From Phenylobacterium sp. (lineage in GTDB: Bacteria; Pseudomonadota; Alphaproteobacteria; Caulobacterales; Caulobacteraceae), in contig NZ_JAUXSP010000005.1 in assembly GCF_030679875.1 (NCBI RefSeq), positions 1 through 64,000 on the forward strand: 64,000 nucleotides of DNA. The letters are read 5' to 3'. Of this stretch, positions 26,392 through 35,100 are shown one piece after another (positions within the stretch are counted from its first letter, which is position 1; the number at the start of each line of letters is the position of its first letter). The translations under genes and the position numbers were made by a program. The notes beneath the pieces were generated by a model. The model searched no databases and was not told the DNA's origin. It saw nothing but the letters and a program-made list of their open reading frames with translations.

Positions 26392-27252
26392 TCAGGCGAC
26401 CACGGCCTCCAGCCAGGTGGTGAGCTCGGCGATAACCTCGGCGCGATTGGTCTCGTTCAGCATCTCGTGCCGGCCGCCGGGATAGACCTTGAGGGTCAGG
26501 CTGGTGAGGCCGGCGGCCCGATAGCGGTCCATGAGCGGCGTCAGCAGGGCCAGGCCCTGATTGATGGGGTCCTTGTCGCCGACGAACACATAGAGCGGCA
26601 GGTCCTTGCGAATCTTAGCGATCTCCGCCGGGTCGCGCAGCCGGGCCAGAAGCCGGCTGAAGGACGCCTCAGACCCCGGCTTGCGGGAAAAGCCGCACAG
26701 GGGGTCTGCGATGTAGGCGTCGACCTCGGCGGGGTCCCGTGACAGCCAGTCGAAGGGGGTGCGGGGCGGCTCTCCGTCCATCGTCACCTCGTCCAGCCTG
26801 CGGGCCGGTCCGGTCCGGTCGCCAAAGGCCGCGGTGCCCGACAGGACCAGTCCATCAATGGCGTCAGCGTGATCGAACACATAGGCCTGGGCGAACATCG
26901 AACCCAGGCTGTGCCCCATCAGCACCAGGGGCAGGCCAGGGTTCGCTTCCCGGGCCAGGTCGGTCAGGGCGCGCAGGTCCTCGACGATCAGTTCCGCGCC
27001 TCTCTCGCCAAAGTCGCCGAAGGCTTCGGGCGAAGGCGCAGTACGACCGTGCCCGCGGTGATCATTGGCGTAGACGACCCAGCCCTTGGCCATCAGGCCT
27101 TCGAGCCGGGGGCGGTAGCGGCCGGCGTGCTCCCCCATACCGTGGGCCACCTGAAGGATCGCCCGCGGCGTCGTGGCGGGGTCCCGCCACAGGTACCCAG
27201 CGATGGTCGCGCCGTCCGCACCCTGGAAGCTGAAGACGTGTTCGTCACTCAT
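26392..27252 (-). CDS. Alpha/beta hydrolase, monoacylglycerol lipase-like
   Basis: The 286 residues from MSDEHVFSFQGADGATIAGY include the substrate region HGMGEHAGRY, NDHRGHGRT, the nucleophile elbow GHSLGS and the late GGRHEMLNE histidine. This is the MGL/lysophospholipase subgroup. Upstream ATGs at 27285 and 27318 are possible; I chose 27252 because the conserved fold begins there, though its ribosome site is not strong. It is a distant relative of the hydrolase at 10689. Confidence 0.87.
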   Translation of the reverse strand: MSDEHVFSFQGADGATIAGYLWRDPATTPRAILQVAHGMGEHAGRYRPRLEGLMAKGWVVYANDHRGHGRTAPSPEAFGDFGERGAELIVEDLRALTDLAREANPGLPLVLMGHSLGSMFAQAYVFDHADAIDGLVLSGTAAFGDRTGPARRLDEVTMDGEPPRTPFDWLSRDPAEVDAYIADPLCGFSRKPGSEASFSRLLARLRDPAEIAKIRKDLPLYVFVGDKDPINQGLALLTPLMDRYRAAGLTSLTLKVYPGGRHEMLNETNRAEVIAELTTWLEAVVA

Positions 27253-27367
27253 GGCTGTCTCGCTTTGCGCTCCAGGATTCGCCATGATCGTGTCGCTCGC
27301 CCCAGTCCGGGTCAACATAAGCCGCCGGTTGACACGAGCCCCCTGCGCCCCCGATAGGAAGTCCTGC

Positions 27368-27442
27368 GCGGCCGTAGTTCAGAGGTAGAACGTCAGCTTC
27401 CCAAGCTGAATGTCGGGGGTTCGATTCCCCCCGGCCGCTCCA
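27368..27442 (+). tRNA. tRNA-Gly (anticodon CCC)
   Basis: The 75-base cloverleaf has a perfect acceptor stem (GCGGCCG with CGGCCGC), a D-arm GTAGTTCAGAGGTAGAAC, an anticodon stem TCAGC/GCTGA with loop TTCCCAA, and a T-arm GGGGG-TTCGATT-CCCCC. It ends with an encoded CCA. CCC reads the glycine codon GGG. It marks the boundary between core genes and the accessory carbohydrate block. Confidence 0.97.
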
Positions 27443-27508
27443 AGGGCCTCACCGGGGCGGTGCGCCGCTCGCGGGCGTCTGGGGCGGTTGAGGCCGGCCC
27501 CCGCCGAT

Positions 27509-27892
27509 TCAGCCCGTCGGCCACTGGGACAGGATCGTATTGGCGTCGAAATAGTCCCGCCAATAGCTGATCTTGCCCTCCACGACCTCGAACACGCCGG
27601 TGACCGGCAGCTCCACCCACTTGTCCGCCAGCTGGTGCCGGTCGAGGCGTTCAAGGAAGACCGTCGAGCCATGGGAGGCCTCGCGCAGCAGCTTGAACTC
27701 GTTGTGCAGGGTCGGGGCGAAGAAGGGTTCAAGGAGGCCGCGGACACCGGCCGGCCCATGGACGACGGGCAGGGGCGGCGGGTTCACATACTCGCAATCG
27801 TCAGCCAGCCAGCGGATGGCGCCGTCATACTCCAGCCGCTCCATGTCTCTCAGGAATGCGCGGACGACGTCGAGGGGGGCGGGGGCGGGCAT
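27509..27892 (-). CDS. Limonene-1,2-epoxide hydrolase/SnoaL-like protein
   Basis: The 127-residue NTF2-like fold protein has the epoxide-hydrolase residues in place: an Arg-x-Asp pair in LERLDRH and a second Asp in KISYWRDYFD. In the family these residues activate water for epoxide opening. AGGAG lies six bases before the ATG. The physiological epoxide is unknown. SnoaL-like cyclases share the fold, so the assignment rests on the triad. Confidence 0.8.
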   Translation of the reverse strand: MPAPAPLDVVRAFLRDMERLEYDGAIRWLADDCEYVNPPPLPVVHGPAGVRGLLEPFFAPTLHNEFKLLREASHGSTVFLERLDRHQLADKWVELPVTGVFEVVEGKISYWRDYFDANTILSQWPTG

Positions 27893-28024
27893 GGGAGTCT
27901 CCTGGGCTTGTTTGCAGGCCCGCAGACTCAGCGCTTCGCCTCAGGCTCGCAACGACCTGCCGGGTCGTCGGCGCTTCAGGACGCGTCGGTCTCGGCGGGG
28001 ACAAGGACCGCCTGCCCCGCCCGC

Positions 28025-28951
28025 CTAATCGCCCAAGGCCTCCGCTGTGGAACGCTCCTGGCGTTCGGCCTGCGGTTCACGGATCAGGAGCACATCGCCG
28101 GGCGCGTACTCCAGAATTCGCTTAGCCGTGTCGCCCAGCCGCTTGTGGAGCGCCCCCGTTCGTCCGTGGGCGCCTATCACGACGAGGTCCACCTCCCTGT
28201 CGAGCATGTACTGTCGAACGAGAACCTCAGGACAGCCATTCTCAATAAGCACCTTCACTCGCGCGCGAGATGGAAAGGAGAGGTTTGAACGCGCAAGGAA
28301 GTCCTCGCAGCCTTGTTTCTCGCGCGCCTTCCATTCCGAGCGGAAGCTCGAATCTTCAAGGAACGCCGCGAACGGGGCCTCCCATCCATGCAGCACTGTC
28401 AGTGGGGCTGTCGGGAAAAAGCGGTCCGCGGCGATCAAGGCTTGTTTCGATGGTTCGGAGAAGTCGGTCGCTACCAGGATTTCCTCGTAGGGCCAGACGC
28501 GGCTCTTCACAATCAGCAACGGGGCGGGGGATTGTCGCGCCAGCTGGTCCACAGTGGAACCCAGGCGGAGCCGGCCAAACAACTCGTCCCGGGCGACCCC
28601 GACAACGATCAGGTCTGCATCAATCTCGACGGTCATCTGCGCGATGGCGTCTGCGGGCTCACCCTCGAGCACCCTGACATCGGCCTCCTGGACTATGTCA
28701 CCGAACTGACGTCGGAACTGAGCCGCGGCCATCCGCGCCGGGTCAGTCGGTCGTCGCCAACGCGGCAAGTCCCAGTTCGCACCCCATTGGCGGGAGTCGT
28801 CGGGCTCGATCACCGTCAAGATAACTAGGCGGGATTTCCACAACTTAGCCAATTGAAGGGCGCGCTGCATTGCCCTGTCGCATCGGCTGCTCAGATCAGA
28901 GGCCAGCAAAATTGTGCGCGGAGGACCCTGATGCCAGGATGGATTGCTCAT
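28025..28951 (-). CDS. Universal stress protein with tandem UspA domains
   Basis: The 308 residues comprise two UspA folds (about 10-150 and 160-295). The N-terminal copy ends with VVGVARDELFGRLRLGSTVD and the second with VIGAHGRTGALHKRLGDTAK, both close to the ATP-binding G-x2-G-x9-G pattern. I start at ATG 28951; AGGA lies about ten bases before it. A strong FNR/FixK-type box 60 bases upstream points to low-oxygen induction, as known for Usp genes in other proteobacteria. Confidence 0.9.
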   Translation of the reverse strand: MSNPSWHQGPPRTILLASDLSSRCDRAMQRALQLAKLWKSRLVILTVIEPDDSRQWGANWDLPRWRRPTDPARMAAAQFRRQFGDIVQEADVRVLEGEPADAIAQMTVEIDADLIVVGVARDELFGRLRLGSTVDQLARQSPAPLLIVKSRVWPYEEILVATDFSEPSKQALIAADRFFPTAPLTVLHGWEAPFAAFLEDSSFRSEWKAREKQGCEDFLARSNLSFPSRARVKVLIENGCPEVLVRQYMLDREVDLVVIGAHGRTGALHKRLGDTAKRILEYAPGDVLLIREPQAERQERSTAEALGD

Positions 28952-29010
28952 CTCATCTTGTCCTAGGATGATATTCATCCCAATGGTCACATGCCGTATC
29001 AAAGTAGAAA

Positions 29011-29024
29011 TTGATTATTCGCAA
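29011..29024 (-). promoter_or_regulatory. FNR/FixK-type box upstream of the Usp gene
   Basis: The plus strand reads TTGAT-TATT-CGCAA; on the minus strand TTGCG-AATA-ATCAA, matching TTGAT-N4-ATCAA at eight of ten positions. Centred 66 bases before the ATG, it would sit near -41.5 of a start at about 28976, the classic activating position. The rest of the 329-base gap 28952-29280 shows no convincing gene. Confidence 0.7.
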
Positions 29025-29280
29025 GCCAGGGACATTTATATTAGAGACTTCTTATTCGTCATTGTTTGCTGTGGGTGTCATGGCGCCCGGCGCGAGCACC
29101 TCCTGGGTCAAGCTCCCGACCTGGGTGACCTGGGGGCGTCCAGGAGATGAGCGCGATCTGGGCCACGACCGCCACAGTTGCAGCTCTGCTGCTGGATCCA
29201 TGGATAGGTCTGTCGCAATGGCCGTCCGAGACCCCACGGCGAAGCCGTTGAGGGACGAGCAGAGACGGCGCCCTGGGCTA

Positions 29281-31653
29281 TCAACGCACCGCCTGCGGAT
29301 CGCCCGCTCCAGCGATGGCGCTCGCTTCAGCCGCCGTCAGGAAATCCCGGACGTCGGTCCGCAAGAGTGACGCCGAGCTGGCCACCAGGTGGGCCCAGGT
29401 GCATCGATTGGCGAACAACATCCCGGAGGCGTCGAGGGCGCCGCCGCGACTTAAATACCCATGAGCGCGCAGGGCGGCCGGACCTCCGTCGATGCGGCGC
29501 AGGACGCCGGTCATGGCTTCTGGTCGGGTATGGCAAACCAGGACGCGTGGGAGGGCCGGCGGAAAGAGATCCTGCAGCGCATGATCAGAGATAACGAAGT
29601 CGGCCTCGAACTCGTCCCGTGGCGTGCGCAGACGGCCCGGCTCCACAATGCAGGTGACACGGACTTGCCGGCCGTGCTCTCGCAGGCGGTCGGCAGCGCG
29701 TCTGGCCGCCATCAACTGATAGGCGCCGATCGCGATGACCTGCAACTCGGGATCGGCGTCACTGTCGACCGTGATGGCCCCCATAGCGAAGGCGCGCTGA
29801 GCCGCGGCGGGATCGAAGACACACGGGGTCGGGCGCTTTGCGGCGATTATGCAGCCGATAACGCCACGTGCGCTGTAGATTTGACGCAGCGCCTCGACCG
29901 CCGTGGCTGCATCGGGGGGGAACATCACCCGGGAAATGTCCGACATTTCGCCGAGCAGCGCCTCGCCAATCGTGGTGTCCTGGTGGGACTGCTGGTTCTT
30001 GCCGTTCTCCCAGGTGTGAGAGGTGGCGACCAGCGGGATGCCGATCCATTGCGGACTCCGCTCAGCCTCCATCTGCTGGCGCGCAAAGATGATCTCCTGC
30101 CGAAGCGCGCCCAGCATCTTGACTGCAAAGGCCTCGTAGGAGACTGCGAGGCTCAGCCCACCCTTGTTGCCGAGGGCCGCGCCAATGGCGGCCTCCTCGT
30201 TCAAGGCGGTGATCACGGCGCCGTTGATGGCCTCTGGCACACCGGGTTCAGGACGGTTCACGCGGTGCTTCAGGCGCTCCAGCGTAGCGCCCATCTGATT
30301 GCTCTGGAGCTCATCGGGGTTGCCGATCCGGAACCGGTGGCCGGGATTGGCGTCGACAAAGGCCACGAACCACTGGTCCATCGCCGCCATGGAGGACGCC
30401 GTATCGCCCACCGCTTGCGGTGTCACCGGCGCCAGAACTGGCGCAGGTGGCGCGCGTGTCGCAAGTGAGTTGTCGCGCTCGCGGACGCGCTTCTGCTGTG
30501 CGTGGGCGGCAAACAACCGCCGCGTGGCGGCCAGTTCCGCAGTCGGCACATGGAGCACCTGCGCAGCGGCGTTGAATGCGGCCCGCGCCTCTGGATCATG
30601 GCGCGGAGAACCTTCCAACGGAAGGTTGTGCGCGCGGTTCGTGCCCGCCCCAGGGAAGCCAAATCCCTTCTCGGTGACGGCGATCGCATAGGGCAGCTTG
30701 ACTGGATAGGCGGCGCGGCCGCCCTGGATCGCGGCCGTAGCAGAGCGCAGGCGCTGTTCGGATTCTAGGATTGACCAAACGAACGCAGCGGGGTCGCGAC
30801 CATCGATCACGTACGGATCGAAGCCGTTTACCTCGAGGTGGCGGCTGAGCCACTCGGCGCCTCCATCCTGCGCGATCTCGGTACGCTGCTCGATCCGCCG
30901 CCCATTGAGAATCATCACCGGGGCGACCAGGCCGCAATCTTCGGCTCGCCACCAGCGCTCGGACCAGTCACCCCCGCGCTGCTCCTCGAAGGCGCCATCA
31001 CTCAGGATCGCCACCAGACTCTCGCCCGGAAGTGGCATGTGAACATACTGGATCTCGGCGAACCCGAGATAGCCGCCCTCCGACAAGCCCCCCGCCGTAT
31101 GCGCGCTGACATGGCTGCCCAAGGGGGCTGCCGACCGACCGTTGGCGTCAATCTCGTAGCTGTAGAAATCCGCGCACAAGCGACTGAGGCCGGCCTCGTC
31201 GGGGCCATACCGCCCTATCTGCGCGGGCGAAAGATTGTCGACCAGACAGTTGGTCGCCTCTATGGCGGCCACGCAATGGCCTTGTCCCAGCAGCCAGCCA
31301 CGAGTCTGAGAGGTTAGAAGGTTGGCGGTCAGATAGCCCACATAGGCGGGCACGACGTTCAGAGCCCCGCCGGTATGTCCCTCGGGTGTCGCTTTGAAAG
31401 CTTCCGCTGGAAGCGGCGCGCCGGAGAGGTCAACTCGACCGGCATAGGTCATGTGCGCCACCAGCCACATGGCGGCGCTTGTGAGACGGTCCGCGGCGAT
31501 CAGCGCGGCATAGACCGCGTCTTCGTCGGGCGCTTGCCTGTCCTCCACCAGCGCGGACGCCAATGCATGAATTCTGGCGCATGTCAGCGGAGTATGCTGA
31601 ATGACGCCAAAACCCTGCATCCAGTGTTGGCGCGCAGATGATGGTTTGGGCAC
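29281..31653 (-). CDS. Divergent phosphoketolase-family thiamine-diphosphate enzyme
   Basis: The 790 residues follow the XFP order. They include EGHTGGALNV near 91, HTAGGLSEGG near 185, SDGAFEEQRGGDW (cofactor/Mg region) near 218, SHQDTTIGEALLGEMSDISR, and a C-terminal domain ending GMLFANRCTWAH. Phosphoketolases split xylulose 5-phosphate or fructose 6-phosphate to acetyl phosphate. This sequence departs from the bifidobacterial motifs (PGHGG, HEGGELGYSLSHA), and such relatives are often misnamed xylulose-5-phosphate 3-epimerase, so its substrate is open. Start is GTG with AGGAGG seven bases upstream. No acetate kinase or phosphotransacetylase is in the window. Confidence 0.8.
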   Translation of the reverse strand: MPKPSSARQHWMQGFGVIQHTPLTCARIHALASALVEDRQAPDEDAVYAALIAADRLTSAAMWLVAHMTYAGRVDLSGAPLPAEAFKATPEGHTGGALNVVPAYVGYLTANLLTSQTRGWLLGQGHCVAAIEATNCLVDNLSPAQIGRYGPDEAGLSRLCADFYSYEIDANGRSAAPLGSHVSAHTAGGLSEGGYLGFAEIQYVHMPLPGESLVAILSDGAFEEQRGGDWSERWWRAEDCGLVAPVMILNGRRIEQRTEIAQDGGAEWLSRHLEVNGFDPYVIDGRDPAAFVWSILESEQRLRSATAAIQGGRAAYPVKLPYAIAVTEKGFGFPGAGTNRAHNLPLEGSPRHDPEARAAFNAAAQVLHVPTAELAATRRLFAAHAQQKRVRERDNSLATRAPPAPVLAPVTPQAVGDTASSMAAMDQWFVAFVDANPGHRFRIGNPDELQSNQMGATLERLKHRVNRPEPGVPEAINGAVITALNEEAAIGAALGNKGGLSLAVSYEAFAVKMLGALRQEIIFARQQMEAERSPQWIGIPLVATSHTWENGKNQQSHQDTTIGEALLGEMSDISRVMFPPDAATAVEALRQIYSARGVIGCIIAAKRPTPCVFDPAAAQRAFAMGAITVDSDADPELQVIAIGAYQLMAARRAADRLREHGRQVRVTCIVEPGRLRTPRDEFEADFVISDHALQDLFPPALPRVLVCHTRPEAMTGVLRRIDGGPAALRAHGYLSRGGALDASGMLFANRCTWAHLVASSASLLRTDVRDFLTAAEASAIAGAGDPQAVR

Positions 31654-31833
31654 TGATCACCCTCCTGAACTGATTGAGTGGGGGCTCTATTCCGAGCGCT
31701 TACACGGGATAAAACCTGGATGACTCTTTCCAGGGATTGGCCTATCGGATCTTGTCGTCCGCGTAGACTATCGGGCCAATGCCGATACCACAGGGGCGGC
31801 CCGAGTTAGGTGACAGGCTCTGGCGCTTCGGCT

Positions 31834-32031
31834 CTAGAGTCGGGGCGATCCGACAGACGCGTCCTCGACGTCAACCTGCGCCTGCTCTCCGTGCCGACGG
31901 AGCATGTCCGCGCAATTGTTGGCATGTCTCAGCGCCAAGTCCTTCGACCAGAAGGAAGACATCATCCCTTCGTCAGATCGCACAGCCCAGCCGTAGACTT
32001 CCTTCACCACCTTGAATCGGGCCATTGGCAT
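31834..32031 (-). CDS. 65-residue conserved hypothetical, DUF2188-like
   Basis: From MPMARFKVVKEVYGWAVRSD the short protein continues EGMMSSFWSKDLALRHANNC and ends in an acidic tail. The K-x-x-x-GWAV-x-SD and ...SKDLALRHANNCA pattern resembles DUF2188-type small proteins. GGGAGG precedes this ATG by five or six bases; starts at 32025 and 32055 are alternatives. It follows the giant glucan-synthase gene by 76 bases and is probably in its transcript. Confidence 0.6.
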   Translation of the reverse strand: MPMARFKVVKEVYGWAVRSDEGMMSSFWSKDLALRHANNCADMLRRHGEQAQVDVEDASVGSPRL

Positions 32032-32107
32032 TGGCGCCTCCCAGGTTTCATTCATGGAGCAGCAACGGGAGTTTACGCCTCCAGCCATCTCCACGAATTG
32101 CGCCTGA

Positions 32108-35100
32108 TCAAGAAGGGACGCGCTTTTTCCCCGCCGCGCCAATGGACGAGGTCGAGTCCTGTTCGCCCAATACGAGGCGGAGACTGTGGGAAAGCCCATC
32201 GTCCGTCAGCGACAGTCTGACCGGCAGCTCAATCGGGACGCCGTCCAGTTCCGCCGCCACCACGCCCCGGCATACGCCAGCTGGGTTCTCAACGCGGATC
32301 TCGTAGCGCGCCGCGCCGTGACGCACGGACACTTCGAAGAAGGGCCAAGAGCCGGGGATGCAGGGGTCAATCTTGAGTATGGCGCCGGCCCGGCGGAGCC
32401 CAAGAATTGACTCAAGGCCCGCCCGGTGAAGCCACCCGGCAGAGCCTGTGTACCAGGTCCATCCTCCCCGGCCGACATGGCCGGGCGCGGCATAGACATC
32501 AGCGGCCGCCACATACGGCTCGACCTTGTAGAGGTTGGCTTCGGCTCGTGTACGCGCGTGGTTGATCGGATTTAGCTTGGCGAACAAGTCCGCCGCCCTG
32601 TCGCCGTCGCCAAGTTCTGCGTAGGCCATGACCGCCCAGGCGGCGGCATGGGTGTATTGGCCGCCATTCTCGCGGACGCCCGGTGGATAGGCCTTGATAT
32701 AGCCGGGGTCGAGGGGCGTGTGGTCGAAAGGTGGCGTGAACAGCAAAGCCATGGGGGGTTCGTCCAGGATCAACTCCCGGTCCACCGCTTCCATCGCCTG
32801 AACCGCGCGGTCCCGCATCGCCCCCCCTGATAGCACGGCCCAGGACTGGGCGATCTGGTCGATCCGGCACTCTTCTCTGCTGGCTGAACCCAGGGGCGTA
32901 CCGTCGTCGAACCAGCCGCGGCGGTACCAATCGCCATCCCAGGCTTCCCGCTCCGTGGCCTTCAACAAACTCGCGGCGTGGGCCCGCCAAATCGCCGCCC
33001 GGGCGTCATCCCCGCGGGACTCTGCGACGGGGGCGAAATCGTTGATCGTTCGATAGAGGAACCAGCCGAGCCAGACACTCTCGCCCAAGCCTCGCTCGCC
33101 AACCCTGTTCATGCCGTCGTTCCAATCGCCCCCGCCGATGAGGGGCAGCCCGTGGCCCCCGAGCTCCATGCTCTGGTCGAGGGCGCGCGCGCAGTGCTCG
33201 TAGAAGCTTGCGGTCTCTACCGAGGTCCCTGGCAGGAAGAAGTTCTCCGCTTCTCCTGGCTCCAGTCTGGCCCCTTCCACGAAGGTTACGGGTTCATCGA
33301 GAAGGCTGACGTCCTCCGTGGTCAGGAGGTAGTGCGCGGCGGTGAACGCCAGCCAGATGCGATCATCAGAGATCCGCGTACGTACGCCCTGGCCCGAGTG
33401 GGGCAACCACCAGTGTTGGACGTCACCCTCGATGAACTGCCGCGCCGCCGCCCGCAGAAGGTGCTCCCGGGTCAGTTCGGGCCGGAGGGCGGCCAGCGCC
33501 ATGCCATCTTGTAGCTGGTCGCGGAAACCATAGGCGCCGCTGGCCTGGTAAAAGGCCGAACGCGCCCAGATGCGGCAGGCAAGCGTCTGATAAAGCAACC
33601 AGCCATTGAGCATCAGGTCCAGGGGCCGATCAGGGGTTTTCACCTGCACCGTCGTCAAGAGGTCGTCCCAGACGGCGACGGCCTCCGAAAGGACCGCATC
33701 GACTTCTGCGGCTCGATACGTTCCGATGAGGTCGCGGGCGGCGTGCGCGCTGTCAGCGTCGCCCAACAGAACCACCACGTCGCGGCTCTCTCCCGGCGAT
33801 AGCTCAATTGTAGTCTGCAGAGCGGCGCAAGGATCCAGACCCGCTCCGACCCGCCCGCTGAGCGCCGTCCCCTTGGCCAGGGCCGCCGGCGCAGCTAGCG
33901 ATCCATTTCGACCAATGAATTCTCGACGATCGGCGGTCCAGCCGGTCTGACCCTCCATCCCGATGAAGGCCACCTTGTCCGCAAAGGCCGGCGCCCAGGC
34001 GTTGCGGGCAAAGATCGCCCCGCTGGCCTCGTCAAACTCCGTCGCGGTATGTGGCGCCGCCATGGTGCGCGCAGATCCCAGCGTCCACTCAACATATGCT
34101 GTCACAGTCAGCCGGCGCGCGCGGTTTGACCTGTTGTGCAGGCGGAGTCGGGTCACCTTGACCGGGTCCGTCGCGGGGACGAACTGCAAGAGTTCTGTGG
34201 CGACGCCATGTGTTTCGAGGTCGAACTGGCTATAGCCATGGCCGTGCCGAGCGACATAGGTCGATGTCTCATCCCGAATGGGCGTCGCTGTCGGCGACCA
34301 GACGTCTCCCGTGTCGTCGTCTCGCAGATAGAAGACCTCGCCCGCAGGGTTGGCGATGGGGTCATTGGACCAAGGGGTAAGCTGGCGCTCACGGCTGTTG
34401 GCCGACCACGTGTATCCTGCGCCCTCAGCCGAGACCTGAAAGCCGAACCTCGGGTTTGCTATGACGTTGATCCAGGGAGCTGGCGTGCTCACGCCTGGCC
34501 TGAGCACCGTGACATATTCCTGACCGTCTTTCGCAAAGCCGCCCAGTCCGTTGAACAGTTCCAGTTGCGGCATCACCAGGGCCGGCAGGGCGTCAGTGGT
34601 CGCCAGGCTCGGCCGCGCTGGTCGTTCCAGCAGGGACCGGTCCTCGGAGGCGCGCTCGATCTGATCCGCCAAGGAACCTGTGCGGGCGAAGAACACCACG
34701 CGCGAGACCGACATCAGCAATGCGCTCATCTCTGGCGCAAGCATGTCTGATCGCAAGATTACAACACGGCCAGCGGTGGCTTCGTCTCCAGTCTGGGCTC
34801 TCGACTGGCTCGCACGGACGAGCGACTCCAGTGCGATCTGCAGATCCTGCACATAGGACGATCCGTGTTCGTTGAGGATCACCAGGTCGCAGGCGAACTG
34901 TTTTGTGCGCCAATACTGGAAGGCTCGCAGGGACTGGCGGGCCACCGACAGGTTGTCCAGGCTGTCTATGCGCAGAAGCATGATCGGCAGATCGCCTGAG
35001 ATACCAAGACGCCACAACTCCGGCTGCCCTGCGCGCCCTTCTAGGATCTGCTCCGATGGCGGTCGCAGGGCGGGAGACGCGTAGATCAGGTGGCTGGCCA

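Noticed and set aside
29148-29252. 34-codon plus-strand frame MSAIWATTATVAALLL...
   Set aside because: AGGAG abuts the ATG with no spacing, the frame is very short, and no partner or conservation is visible.
32031-32199. Longer N-terminus for the 65-residue protein
   Set aside because: It would overlap the end of the glucan-synthase gene, and the added residues are unlike the conserved part; the best ribosome site precedes 32031.
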